From Lichtheimia corymbifera B2541 (lineage: Eukaryota; Mucoromycota; Mucoromycetes; Mucorales; Lichtheimiaceae): DNA of 64,000 nucleotides. Below the pieces are notes generated by a model that was given only the letters and a program-made list of their open reading frames with translations, was not told the DNA's origin and searched no databases. This document shows, one piece after another, positions 23,276 through 36,619 of the stretch. Within the stretch, counting starts at the first letter, position 1, and the number at the start of each line of letters is the position of its first letter. The position numbers were made by a program, and so were the translations under genes. The DNA lies in the NCBI GenBank assembly GCA_000697475.1, contig JNEU01001053.1:1-64000 (forward strand). The letters run 5' to 3'.

Positions 23276-26200
23276 ATGTCCCAATCATCATCCGTCAGGT
23301 ACAATACATATAAAACATCCACCCTTCTTCTTTTATTTAACACCAAAACAAAAAACAGGGTTGCTGTGCGTGTACGTCCTTTGACAGAGCAGGAAAAGAC
23401 TCAACATCATCACCAGCAAGGCATCGTACGCTTTGTTCCCGACCAGCCCCAAATTACAATTGGCAATGAGCAACGATCGTTCACATTCGACTATGCCTAT
23501 TCTCCAACAGCCGAGCAGCAAACCGTTTACAGCACATCCGTCATGCCATTGTTGCACAAGTTTCTGGATGGGTAACACACACGTATACACAAAAAACGCC
23601 ATCCAACTTTATGCTGATCATATGTTTCCCACCCCACTTTTAGATACAACTCGACTATTTTGGCATATGGGTAAGCATATACCATACATGCACACACATA
23701 TACATACTCATATCACCTATTAGGCAAACGGGCAGCGGTAAAACTTACAGCATGGGCATCGGCATTGATTCGGCGTACAACACAGTCTCAACAGGAGGTG
23801 GCATCGTTCCTCGTTTCATCGACTCTTTATTTGAACAAATCGAAGCTCGTAAAAGCTGCTCAGAGACATACGGTGCTCAAGTCTTTGTGTCATTCTTGGA
23901 GTTATACAATGAAGATTTGGTGGATCTCCTAAATCCAGTCAAAGGGATGAATCTCATGATTCGAGAAGATGCTCAAGGCAACATTTGTTGGTTTGGTGTA
24001 CGTGAAGAACCTGTCAGCAATCCACAAGAACTTTTGGGGTATGTGCATAGCAACCATAAAAAAAGGGGAGGCATGGTTACTAATAACATGACAGCTTACT
24101 TCACAAGGGATCCATTGCACGCACAACAGCATCCACCGATATGAATCGTACATCCTCCCGATCACATGCCATATTCTCGGTTATATTGAAACAGCAAATG
24201 GATGACGGTCGACGTTTATGCTCCAAGTTCCATTTCGTTGATCTTGCAGGCTCTGAAAGGGTAAGTTGTCATATATATATATATATATATCCAATTTTTA
24301 TTCATTCATTCTTTTAATACAGCTTAAACGTACAAATGCTGTGGGAGATCGAGCCAAGGAAGGCATTTCTATCAACACTGGATTATTGGCTCTTGGCAAT
24401 GTCATCTCTGCTCTGGGTGATGAGTCACGAAAAGCATCTCATATCCCATATCGTGATTCAAAGTTGACAAGATTACTGCAAGATTCTCTTGGTGGTAACA
24501 GCCAAACGTTGATGCTTGCATGCGTTTCACCAGCCGAGGCCAATTACACTGAGACGCTCAACACCTTGAAATACGCCAATCGAGCACGCAATATCCGTAA
24601 TCGTGTTACAGTGAATCAGGAAGCTGCTGCGGATGCATCAATGACTGAACGACTCAAAGCCCAAATTGTACGACTCAAAGAAGAACTTCGAGGCAACGAT
24701 GACTTTTTGCATGCTGTGAACGATGAAATGGATAATCTCAAAGCCGAGGTGGAAGATTTGAATCGTACCATTGCACACATGACCGAAGACTTGGCACGCA
24801 CTCAATATGAACGGGACATGTTACGAGATGGGACACCTGACAACTTGATTGCCGAGTATGGAAAGACCATTGAACGACTACGTACCGAGCTTGCCATGAC
24901 AAGTCGTGCACATCAACAACAACAGGCAGCAGCTGTTGCTTCGTTACCATCACCTGCACATACACCAACGCATGATATGGTCGATGATACAAAGCTCAAC
25001 ATGTCACCTCCTCTTCCTCCACCAGCAACAACAGACACCAAACCTACTGCCACCCTCAAGAAACGACACAGCTACCGTTTTGGTTCCAAAAGGTCATCCA
25101 TGCGAACTTCACGTAAAAGTGGTGGTAGTGGTGCAAGCAATCGACGCAGTCTTCAAGGCGGTGTGACCCCACCTATGCCACGTACTCGCAATCTCGATCA
25201 TTTCAAAAAGACATTGATGGAGGAACGTCGATTCTTACAAGAGCAAGATGCCATCAACAACTTTGCTGATGCTTTCAATCCAGCCAAGGGACGTGATTCT
25301 GTTGTCATGCAAAAACTACGTGGATGTGTGGATGCCAAGCAACAATTGATTCGTATGCTCGAGCAGCATCAAGCTCAGACACAAGCTCAGCATCAACGTG
25401 AATTGGCTGAGCAACGATCACAATATGAAGCACGCCTCAAGAAACTCGGCAATGAAGTCACCAGCTGGAAACGGAAGCATGCTCAAGCTATCTCAAGTGC
25501 TGAAATGGCCCGTAACAAGAGCAACAGTGTGATCATGGGATTCAAAACCAAGCTTGAAAAGGCAACACAAGAAAAGAAAAAGCTTACCAAACGGCTAAAG
25601 CAAGAGAGTGATCGCATGCGAGAGCGTACAAGTCATTATGAGCGAGAACTTAAACGTGCCAAGCGTGCGGAGACCCAAGCTATCAATGCCCGTAAGCGGA
25701 CTGAACGAGATGCTATGCAGCACAAACAAGCTGCCAAGCGTGCTGCTGAGGAAGTTGGCCAATTGTCAAGTCAGATGAAACAAGTTGCTCTCATGTTGAA
25801 AAAGAGCCTTGCTCAAAAGCGTATTGATCGACAAGTATTAACCAAAGCCATGGCCTGTGCAAGTGTTCGTGGATACGTGGTACGCCAATCCTTGGGTCGA
25901 TTCAAGAGTGCACCTTTACAACAACGTGTCTATCAAAAAAAGCGACTTATCCAACGTGCTATTGCTGTACATGCATCCAAGAGTAACGCAGCTGTGGATG
26001 AATTACACGCACGAGAACAACGATTACTCGATGAACAACGTGAACTGCTGGCAGAACGCGAATTGGTGCTTGCTGAAGGAGATGATGCTTACATGGATGA
26101 TCGAATCACTGCTATTACCCTGGAACTTGATCTGATTCGGTTACAATTGGCCAACATTGAACAACATCATAGCAAGGATGCTGATGATCCTGAATTGGAT

Positions 26201-26485
26201 TCTCCCGAACTCGCATATCAAGTGGCCCTTTCCATTATTCGATCCCTTGAACCAGACGAAGCTCGTGTCGTAGCAGAAGCACTCATGGAACAAGTATTGG
26301 AGCTCAGGCAGCTGCAAACTTCTCAAGTCATGTCTCGTTGCGCTGATGCCGTCGTTCTAAAGTTGCATCAAGCCGTCATTGATATGCGTCATTCCCCCTC
26401 CGATCATGTTTTACTCAAAGCTATTCAGTCTACCCCCGTAGACGCCATCCAACAAGGTCCCATCGTCCCTATTTCTGTAACATAG
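23276..26485 (+). CDS. Kinesin-4-type motor protein
   Basis: Six exons: 23276-23298, 23359-23571, 23644-23670, 23724-24038, 24095-24260 and 24323-26485; 968 residues. The motor domain is at the N-terminus (about residues 8-350): [10 protein letters not shown]-loop GQTGSGKT (split by intron 3), switch I NRTSSRSH, switch II DLAGSE, then [16 protein letters not shown] and the microtubule-binding [20 protein letters not shown] long coiled coil follows with [18 protein letters not shown] basic, serine-rich hinge ([20 protein letters not shown]) and a second coiled coil come next. The N-terminal motor with a KIF4/KIF21-like stalk suggests kinesin-4, used in spindle midzone or microtubule-length control; no C-terminal cysteine-rich KIF4 motif is seen. 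Intron 5 contains an (AT)n run. The gene is convergent with the spectraplakin-like gene, 203 bp apart. Confidence 0.93.
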
Positions 26486-26688
26486 TTTTATTTTTGATAC
26501 CCCCATTTTGCACATAGCTCTTTTTATAAACTTTTTTTCCCCAAATGTTCATAACAAACATATACACAATGTGATGGATCAGAATGAAATATAAAGCAAG
26601 TAAGTGTAAAAAGTGTATTTGAGCAAGACTGTACGGTAAACGGAGGAGGAGGGGAAGGGTATTTTTAAGCTACTGTTACAATGAAAGA

Positions 26689-29600
26689 CTATTTCATGAG
26701 GATGGTGCGAGATCCACTGCTTGTGTTTGGTATATTGTCAGCCTTAACAAGCCGAACAGGATGATGGTTACCCATGTGATCGACAGCCATATATTTGTCT
26801 CCTGCAAGGTAGCATCCGGGTGCGGTGGTTGATAGGGTAGTGGATGAAGAAGTCGATGAAACAGTAGTGTTGGTGGTATTGCTGGAAGAAATGGTGGAAC
26901 TTGAAGAGCTTTTCTTGAGATGGACAACAGGCTGGTTATTATTAAGCGAAGAGGAGGAATAAAATGAGGTTGATGTTGACGATGATGTTGTTGTTGCCTG
27001 TGATAAACTGGGTCGACGACCTGTAGTAGACAAGAATCCTTGCTGCGGTAATCCTTTGTTGTTGTTATTGATACACAGAATGCTTTCTTCAAGCAAAGCA
27101 CGCTCACGGATGAATTCAGAGAGTTCACACCATCCACCACCAACGCGTACCATCACCATGCCACTCTTGAGAATTCGGCAATACACAAGTCTTGGATGTC
27201 GATAGCCAAACCAATACTTGCCGACTTGACCAGGGACCATTTGCACTCGCACTGCACATTGTGTCTCGTTGACTACACGACCAATCTCAACATCCAATGC
27301 ATTTGTGGGATCCGGTTCATAGTGCGTTGGTGATGATCCAGGCTTGATAATCGATCGTGGTGGCAAACCATTATTGTTGTTGCTATGGCGACGCACTCGA
27401 GGTGTCAATGGAGATGATGATGAAGGTGGTATTGAGCCGGTACCACGAATAGCAGTCGTTGGCTGTGGTAGAGGTGGTGAACCAGGGGCAGTAGTCATGG
27501 TAGTAGGGAAGGATGCCAATCGACCACGTCGTTGAAGGCGTTGTTTCAACATGGCAATACGATTTTGTGCTTGTTGTTGAACACTTTCCCATCGTTCATA
27601 AAGAGCCTCAAAATGCAACTCAACAGCACGTGGCATATCAACAATCAATTCAGCAGCTGCATCCATCTTGTCTTCAATGTGCTCGTCATAGTACTTTTGT
27701 TGTGCTTCCATGGCTTCCAGGGTACTTGATAATTGCTCCTTTTTGCTTGGCACCACAGCACCTGCAGCATCAACGTGATCCTTGAAGATGCTAATCATCA
27801 AATCGATATCATCCGATAACATCAAATATTCACTGATCGTCAAAGCACGCGCCACCCGGCATTGTGTATCTTCCACAGCACCATAAAACTGCTCAATGGA
27901 AATATCAACAGCGGCTTGCCGTTCCACTAACTCTTCGTTGTCTGAGAGATCTGATTTTGATAACCGATGTTCTTCCAATAATGCTGCTGTGCGTTCAGCC
28001 AATGTCTGCACACGTCGCTCCAATGCCAATGCTTCAGGTTCACGCAACATGGAGTCGATATGATGGTGATTTTCATCATCCACAAGTTGTTGTTGACACT
28101 GATCCAATTGGAAATGAGCGCTCTTCAATATTGTTTCCATCTCTTCGAGCTGATATATGCATTGCTTGTACCGTGCTTCTTGTTGAGCCTTCGTATCAAT
28201 GTCCTCCATCCACTCAAGCAAATGCATCCAAGCATTTTCCACTTTTGCCAAGCGACTTTGAGCGATACGGTGCATTTGTGGTTCGTGGGTTGGTAACTTG
28301 AATGCTCGGAATCGTGCCATGGTAGGTGCATAAGCTTTGAGTTGAGCCTGAGTAACTGTACCACGATCTTCACGTACACGGATCCAATCCATAATATCTT
28401 CAGCTGCACGTGTATGATCACCTATCACCTTTAGAGCCTCATGCAAGGATACCATGTGCTGAATAGATGCATGCAAGGCACGGCACACGTGTACATCCTC
28501 AAGTTCACGTTCCAATTGATCGCATCGTGCTCGTTGTGTTGTAAGCAATGCAAGCATCTCGAAATAATGCTCATGGATCGCATCAGCGTTCTTGTGTTCT
28601 GCCACATCAACCATTGTACTACAGGCATCGTCAATCGTCGTGAACATAGTCTCGGCAACATTACGTAAAGATTGCTGGTGTGCATCAAGTTCTTGTTGAC
28701 GTTGTTGATCGGCCATTTGTGCAGCGTGTTCAGCTTCCATGGCACACACGCGGTTGAATAACTCCATGTATCTCATACGAGCATCCATATCATCGTCGTC
28801 CATTTGTGCTAATACTCCAGTAAGCAATTCTCGGCAATGCTTGGTATCTTGTAAAGCCGATCCCGCATAATCAAGCATTTCACGAGTGTGAACCCATCCC
28901 TGCATTTTGGTCACAAACGCAGATGCGTCTTGCAAAGTCTCTTCAAGCATTCGATATTGCTGGTCCACATCATCACGTGTAGTCTTGGCCAGTAAACAAA
29001 GCGCTCTGACATGTTCTACTCTGCATGCGTAAACGTCTTTGACATTCGCTATTCGTTGTTCAAGCTCTTCAAGGACAGGAGCATCGGTCAACCATACTGC
29101 TCGAACGCTGTGCATCTCATTGGCCACAATCCGTATTTGATCAATCAATTCCTCCGCTGCATCGTTGATTTGCTGCATCTGCCTCTCATGTTCACGTTTC
29201 ACGTCCGCTGTTGCTATGGCATCCATCCATTCTTGATGCTTGAGAGATACATCCTTGTATTGCTCCTTCATGCTGGATACGTATTGACTACGCTTGCTGC
29301 TTTGAGCGATATGTGCACGCATCACACTCAAACATGTAGTGTCAATGTCCAAAGCGATTTGGGATAGTGATCGATCCATTGTCTTGAGACAGTGTTGTTG
29401 CTCATCCACATAATGATGGTGCATGCTTTCGAGGTGATCAATCTGTACCTGGAATGCATTCCAATGCTCCTTATCACGTATAGCCTCCTTGGCGACTTTT
29501 ATAGCACATGTCAACTCCTCCAACGCATTCTTGGCCTGAGAACGGAGATTTTGGATAGCCTCAAGATCATCCGCATCAGTGAGTTGAACCTTGGCAGCAT

Positions 29601-32600
29601 CTGTTGCATCTCGAATGGCTTGTTCAATACCCAGGAGCTCCTTTTCATCGACTTTGATAGGGTCAACTTTATGATCTGCACACGAGTTGATAATGGCACC
29701 AAGTTCACCGCGACACTTTTCAATGACATTCTTGCATTTCGATCGCCATGTGCTGTGTCGAGTAGAAGCATCTAATGCAGCATGCTTTTCCTTGAGAGCA
29801 GAAAGTTTACTATCAAGAGCCTCACGTATACGAGCGTTGGCTTCGGCGTCAATGTCATTGTTGGGAGACATATATAATACTGGGTCATGGATACGTGTTG
29901 CCAATTCTTCAATCGAGTGAGTGAGGGTCTCGAGATCGCTGACGTTGAATATATCATCCATTTCAAGCATCAATCGCTGCATCAAAGAACACTGATCGAT
30001 CACCTGGCGAGCATGTAATATCGAATCTGTGATGTCCATAATGCGTTGTTGCAAGGCGTGTGTTCTTTGATCCATCATGACGAGCGTATCTTTTGGAGCA
30101 TCAACAGCACCTTGGACAACCCAACGTCGGATACGATCATCTGGTACAGGCACATAGATCACGCCAAGCTGTAATTCATAAAGTTTTGTTGAAGCATTGG
30201 ATGGCGGTAAAAGCGACTTTTGCGTGGTATGTACAACTTCTGCAATATCGGTATTCGTCTGATCCACTTTGCTAAATGCTGTATCCATTTCCTCGTGCCA
30301 TAATGTCACCAGGTTTTGGTACTCGCTCAAACGTTGCATTCGCTCTTGTTGCTGTTGAAATTCCATGACTCGACGCTCAAGATCTTTCTGCATTGCTGTA
30401 GTGGATGATGAAATATCGTTGTTGCCTGCGATACCAAATGCACGTTTCATAGCAAGATAGTGTCCTTCAAGTTCGGTCATGCGATCATCCAAATTATCTC
30501 CTTTGCCTATAGGAATGTATTAGATTGTTATCTACTCAATAGTGCATAAATGTATATTTTACCTTGGAGTATGTCATTTTCGATTGAATGATAGGTCGCT
30601 TCCCAAATATCCTTGGCATGTTGTGCTGAAAGCTCCAATGCATGTTGTTGAATGTCCTGGTTCAATTGGGTTGCTTGTTGTCGTAAATGATCCATGATAT
30701 CGACTGCAGGCTGAATGTTGATAAACTTCATAGTCGATGGTAGCTGCGTGAAAGCCTCTGACAATTCATCGATCTCCGAGAATAAATCGTTATACTGCTG
30801 CTCATCATCGAGTTGAATAGCTGAAATACGATTGTTGCATTCCGTTGCCCGCTCCAACAATGTCGAGACCTGTTGTTTTACTTCAAGTGCGTCCTTGTAT
30901 TGCTGCTGTAATGGTACCAAGGAATGAACAATATGCTGAAGGATGCGACAAGATTCAGAAATAACATCGTAAAATGAGCCGTCAATGGATGGCAAAAATG
31001 GATCGGGTCTTGTAGCACGCACACCTTCTGGACATAGGCTAGCCAAGGTACGTGTATGATGATCTCGATTCAATGATCCAAACGTACGACAAAATTCATT
31101 TGCTTGAGCGATAAAATGATCCACGGCATATTGATTGGGTGCAGGATATGGATGCATCGTATCCAGAGTGGAAGCAGCTTGCTTGAGTTTATGGTAAAGA
31201 ATGACACCTGTCACTTTGATATCCAAAGCATGATCCACGATACCCTTGACTCGGCCATGCTCAACTTGCAATGTATGGGTATATTGCACCAAGTCGGTAA
31301 AGTCCCGGATTTGATTGGTGAGCCAAATCGGCATCTCTTGCTCATCCACCTGCTGTTGCATATCATCTTCATAGCTTGGTATTGACACAGGCGAATAGGT
31401 ATCATGGTGGCCACATTCAATAGGTGTCACAGCATTCCAAATAGCGTGTGTACGCTCTGCCAATTGGGTCGATAATTTGACATGTGCTTCGTGTCGCTGA
31501 ATCATAGAGAGCTGCTCGTCCAATTGTTGTCGAAATTGCTTCATCGCATAATCCAAAGTCGCCAATGCCGTATCAATCGTACGTATCTTTTCATCCATGA
31601 CCGCATCTGTATTTAATAATGGCTCCAATTTCCCGATACGAAATGCTTCAAAAGACGATGCATAGCTGTGCCATTCGTGATCCAGTTGCTCCCAATCACT
31701 GCGATCCATGGCATATTCGATCGTATATAGCATAGAACTCGCGTCATGAATCGTAGAGGTCCGAGAATCCAGCCATAATATACACATGTCAGCTTGAGAC
31801 ATCCATTGTTGAATAAACGCAGTATGCTCCAGTTTACGCTTATGTTGTTGTAATGCTGTATCAAGCGAGTCATGAAGCGAAATGAGTCGAGTTTTACGAT
31901 CGTGGATGCGTTGCCAAATGGGCTGATTGTCAATATGCTTCGGATATGGAATACGTGCAGCTGTATGTTCAGTGAGCGTTGTAAGACGATCTTTGAGAGT
32001 GTTGACTTTTGCTGTAGCTTGTTCCCAATCCCAATCCTCCATTGCATGTTTGATCACGTGTTCGACGTCCTGCTCCAGCTCATTGCTTTGCTGCATAAAA
32101 GCATCCAGGTGTCGCTGTTGTTCAGCTTGTTGATGCTCACGCTCTATAGTTTCAAGAGCAAGGCGATGCTGGTCTTCAAGACTGCGTAACTGTGATGACA
32201 TGTGATGATCAGCTGTGTATCCATCGAGTCTGGCAAAAGCAAGACGAGCTTTGGCCATGAGATCCTTATTGGCTGGGTCTATTTTGGCCACCTGTTGTGC
32301 ATGGCACCAGTCATCTTGCAGTCGTGCCACGTGTTGTGCATGTTTGTGTTGGCGTTCAGAGAACTTTTGGCGTAAAAGTGCCTGCCGAGGTGCAGTAATC
32401 AAACGCTGCAGGATAGTATGTGAAAGCATGTCGTTTTCCTGCAGGGACTCTTGTAGTGCATCGTGTAGCTGACTCATGTTATCATCATCGGTACAAGATG
32501 ACCACACTTTGATCTGGGCCAGCCAGTTATAAAGATGATCATATTGAAGCTGTAGCACTGTATTTGTCGTTTGTTGTTGTTGTTGCAAAGTCGAAGCATG

Positions 32601-33188
32601 TATCATGATCTGTTCCAGATTGCTGAGCCAATCGTCATCAAGTACCGTGGCTGAACTCAGTTTCAGATGCACAAATTCGAGTAGACTACACAGTTGTTGG
32701 CTCATCTTGTCATTTTCATCATCATCTAACAGTAATACACAAATGAGCATATATATTCTTTACTCTACCGAAATAAAAGACATACCATGATTGATAGTGG
32801 TAGCTGTGGCATGGATATCGTACATATACTCGAGCAAATTTGATGATGATGATGATGATGGGGTAACGAGTTGCCAATGTTCCTGAAATAGATTCTGGGC
32901 GATAGCGAGATTGTTGTTATTGCCAACGCGTTTGAGCCGTACAATCAAATCGGGTAATGAAGATGGAAAGAAACGATGAGCGAGACTAAGCACCAAGTCG
33001 ATACAAAAGGTAGTGTCGAGATAAAAGTCGGGTGGGATAGGTGGGATGATTCGTACGGCTGTGTAAAGAGCAAGTTGTGTCTGAAGCCACTCGAGTAAAA
33101 GTTCCACGTTGCTATAGATAGATCTGTATTAGCCATGATGTAGAAAGTGAAGAATGAATAGAACGTACTGTTTGGTAGATGGTGGCAT
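26689..33188 (-). CDS. Spectraplakin-like protein: CH-like head, spectrin/coiled-coil rod, GAS2 (GAR) domain
   Basis: Four exons: 33188-33169, 33111-32786, 32725-30563 and 30506-26689; 2108 residues, phases close, introns GT-AG. Residues about 7-110 (VELLLEWLQTQL, FCIDLVLSLAHRFFP) resemble one calponin-homology-type actin-binding domain. A very long helical rod rich in Q, H, D and E (about 120-1830) is spectrin-repeat-like, with recurrent W at helix starts. Near residue 1905-1980 sits a GAS2-related domain: DVEIGRVVNETQC, VGKYWFGYRHPRLVYCRILK, MVMVRVGGGWCELSEFI. The tail is Ser/Thr/Asn-rich. In animals CH plus spectrin plus GAR proteins (MACF1/dystonin) crosslink actin and microtubules; here that role is inferred. 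The GAR domain is the firmest call, the CH head is diverged, and a bona fide spectrin repeat count needs profile search. Confidence 0.85.
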
Positions 33189-34113
33189 GGGTGATTAAAC
33201 ACGACAAGACGAGGAAGAAGGAGAGAATGAAAAAGAGAAGAGAAGAAAAAGAGAGGAGAGAGAGAAGAGAGAGAGAAACAGGAAAAGGAATGGAAGGGGT
33301 TTTGTGGGGTGGGGTGTGAAGGGGTGATGATGATGATGACTGAGCTATGGGCAAAGGAAGGGCGCGTGTTTATGAACAAGCTTGGGCCTTATGCAAAAAG
33401 CAAAGGTGACATAAAAAAGTGTAAACAATAAGGAAGGGAGAAGAGAGGAAAAAGAGAAAAAGCTAGAGTGACGATCCAACATTTGAGGGAGTTTGGTCAC
33501 CATGCAGCTGCTTGACCTCCTTTGATGGCAACGGGGCACAAGGGCTATCGTCAACTAGTGAGCCAATCATATCTCTTTCTCATTTCCATGATAACCACAT
33601 CCATCCTCCTCTCACTCTACACATCCTCTTGATATTTCCCCATATACCTTGGTCCTTTTCAATGTTTCCATGTAATTCATCTTGGGGGGGGGGGGGGTTA
33701 TATGGCTTGCAGCAGCTGGCGTTGCTGTGATACAGACGTATTCCCAAAAAAGGACATTGCCGGACCATGCGGTATAATCTCCAATGGCCGCTCTCGCGTT
33801 GTTGTTGACAACCTTTTAAAGTGCACACCAATTAGCACGCATATCTTGTGTCATGTCGAGCAATGCTCACGTGCCTTTTTACGCATATCCGAATTCTAAA
33901 TGATGCTGCCATGTCATTGTTGTAGGTGTATATCAAGAGATAGATAGAAAAAAGAGAGAGACGCAGAGAGACAAAGAAATAGATGAGCGTAATGCTGCTG
34001 TATCTTGATTAAAACGACTGATGATCCACATGTACATGCGTATGCGTGTTGTATACAACAAAGTTGACAAGAAAAAAAGGAGATCGATTCATCCAAAGAC
34101 TGTGTGCAATCGT
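33189..34113. other. Intergenic with purine-rich tract and 14-G run
   Basis: Upstream of the spectraplakin-like gene is a long AG-rich run on the plus strand (33190-33295), which is a CT-rich leader on the coding strand. A run of 14 G lies at 33684-33697. No gene is recognised. Confidence 0.4.
33684..33697. repeat. Poly-G homopolymer, 14 nt
   Basis: Uninterrupted run of 14 G, unusual in this AT-leaning sequence. It could form a quadruplex only intermolecularly and may also be a length-uncertain sequencing site. Confidence 0.9.
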
Positions 34114-34692
34114 TTATTTGGTATCATCATTGTCTTCAGTCTTTTGCTTTTTCTGCTGTTGTTGTTGTTGCTGTTGTGCGTTCTGCTTCCGTTTCTGACG
34201 CCTTGCTCTTTTCTTGGCTGTCCTTTCCTCATCCTGTGCTTTCATGGCTGCTCGCTCCTCTTCATATAATTGTTGTTCATATTCCTAATATCCATCATTG
34301 AGTATACCACATCTTTTATGAATCGTTCCATTGCATACTCACTTTACGCTCCTTTTCATCCATCTCTTTTAATCGAGCATATTCTCGCCTTCGATGTGCA
34401 CGATACACGTGAAAGTCGCCACTACCGGCACCAGCACTGGAACCTATACTTGAACATGATCAGACACCACTACTATCACCTTCCCTTTCCACAATGGCAC
34501 TTTACCTGGAACATTGCGAACAAAATCTTTGGGTGGTTTGACACTCTTTTCTTTGGGTGGTTCTGGAATGTGCACTGGCTTGTCGATCCGGCTAAACATC
34601 TTTTCCAACTGTTGTTGCGTCTTTTGAGTCACAGAGAGCTTGTGTCGACTAACACGTTGTTGCTGATCGTCCTTTTTCTCGTCTTCGGCCAT
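34114..34692 (-). CDS. PRKRIP1-like spliceosome-associated protein
   Basis: Three exons: 34692-34506, 34443-34343 and 34284-34114; 152 residues. PPKDFVRNVPGSSAGAGSGD followed by FHVYRAHRRREYARLKEMDE is the conserved core of the PRKRIP1 family. It is followed by a helical, basic tail (ERTAKKRARRQKRKQ) with a glutamine run. In other eukaryotes this protein is a component of catalytic spliceosomes and forms a long helix across the U2/U6 region; nuclear location is expected from the basic tail. The Q run is encoded by the CTG/TTG triplets seen on the plus strand at 34155-34183. The start is the only ATG with an open frame into the conserved core. Confidence 0.9.
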
Positions 34693-35566
34693 GGGATCAG
34701 TGAAATGGGAGAATGTGGTGGAGAGAGAAAAGAAGTATGAGAGAGAGAGAGCCGCCTTCTAGAAAATGATCTCCAAATTGAGAACCCGTCCCAGTAGTAG
34801 TAGCAACCCGTTGCCATAGTTATCCACATTTGCTCAATTAGATACATAAATCCTTTTCTTTGATTGCTTATTTGCATCTGATGGAATGATTAACGCTTTA
34901 TTGGTACCTCCAAAGTAGCAATGCATGCATGTGCCTGTGCTTTTTCACATCAATTGATAATAGTCTTCTTTTGTCTTCAATTGCTTTATCATCAGCTTAT
35001 TGACTTTCATTATGTTATTGGTTTCGACATTACATGAATAAATATCATATCGCTTTTATACTCAAGCATGCTCATTGATCATTGGTATATGTAAGGACAC
35101 TCGTCTGATCAGGAGTCATCGTTCACACGATGCACAAAGCGACAATGCCGTCGATAATTATCACTTTTCAGACAGCCACACCAATCAGCAAAGCACATAA
35201 TAGGAGCCGCAGGCTCGATACATGTGGTAAGCATAAACATCACGATTTCAGAGGGGATCTCCCGAGTCTGTGATCTATGGTCATGGGAACCAGGATTATG
35301 ATTGAAGATTTTAAAAGTGTACTAACGCCAAAGGGTTCATTGTCTCTATATAAACGAGTGAAAGGATACAGATATGTGTATGTGTTTTGAAATAAGTTTA
35401 TTGTAGTCAAATATGAAGGAAGGTGAACTACAAATTTAAACTATGAAAAGCGAGCGCCAGGCAGAATACCACAAAAGGGAACCAACAAGAAAAGGGCCTT
35501 TACTGGCAAACCATTTGCTACCATTGCTGGCAACTCATCCAACAAGGCAACAAATCGAGCAAATGA
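34693..35566. other. Intergenic, no recognised gene
   Basis: AT-rich spacer between the PRKRIP1-like gene and the next minus-strand gene. No conserved frame or repeat is seen. Confidence 0.4.
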
Positions 35567-36619
35567 TCATGACTCTGGTACAGGCGTTGGGTTCATCAGC
35601 ATCAATGCATGCACCGATGCTGAACGCTCGGCGAGGATGGAGGTTATATTGGCTATCAATGCAATATAAGCAAGAAGGTAAGAATAGAATACAAGCACAA
35701 CAATAATACTTCATACCTCGCTGAGCATTTGCAGGAATGAGTAGACGTTCCTCATGGAAGGAATCGATGACCCGCTGAATCAGGTCGAGATCGTCGCCTA
35801 GATAGTGTAAATAAACATGATTGAGCATTGATATTCCTATAATGATGATATTGCTTACCATGAACCTCAGCCAAGTTATACCAAAACTGAACAACCTGGT
35901 CAATGACTATAAACACAATTAAAGGATAAGAAGAAAGCATGGTAAGGTGATAAATGACAGCATTGAGCAAAGTCATTCTTTGAGCAATATCACATGATAC
36001 ATACCAGGCATAAACTTCCAAGCTATAACATGTACGTTCAGAACAACGTACTCTCCGTGGAATTGATCATGTTTAGCTGGTATTAAAAGCCATGACGCAA
36101 AGTCTTGGTCGTTATCAGGCAGAGATGGAATTGCCTCCTTCATTTGTTGCTTCTTCCCGGTGCGCCACAGATACCAAGCAAACCGAAGGAATTGGTCCTT
36201 GGTCTTTCTCCCATAGGCCAGAACAGCTTTTGCTTCCTCCTACATATATGAAATAAATTATTAACCAGATGTTAATTTACCAGGTCTATGATACGATACC
36301 ACAAACCATAGTCCATACTTGCCTTCAACAGAACAAGGGGTGATGCTGCAACTCTGCGTGAACGACGGAGTACAACATGAGCATCGCTTGTACCCGAACC
36401 ACCGTTTGCAGCGGCCTCAGTATCAGCATTCTTGGAGATGCGTCTACGGCTTGCTGCTGGTGCTGTCGATTCCAATAATGAGTAAAAGCAATGACGTGTT
36501 AATAGAATGTAGCAATGATGGTAGACAAAATCAAGTAATGACGTACAATAATCTTCCCAAGTATAATCTGAATCGTCGATTTCATCAGCGTTACGCTTGG
36601 TGGTAGAAGATCGAGGCAT
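35567..36619 (-). CDS. Unrecognised protein, 220 residues, six exons with one GC-AG intron
   Basis: Exons 36619-36547, 36462-36323, 36239-36005, 35906-35859, 35797-35717 and 35652-35567 join in frame. The N-terminus is acidic then basic and low complexity (KRNADEIDDSDYTWEDY, RRRISKNADTEAAA, VVLRRSRRVAASPLVLL). The rest is an ordered, tryptophan-containing region: AVLAYGRKTKDQFLRFAWYL, FASWLLIPAKHDQFHGEYVV, AWKFMPVIDQVVQFWYNLAE. I do not recognise a family. Intron 2 uses a gcaagt donor (36322-36317); a GT donor three bases further on breaks the frame. The ATG overlaps another open frame that continues from an upstream exon-like segment (36767-36600), so the 5' end is the least certain part. 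Confidence 0.6.

Noticed and set aside
24616..24801. Minus-strand frames within the kinesin, spectraplakin and MKT1 genes
   Set aside because: Mirror frames of genuine coding sequence, without independent support.
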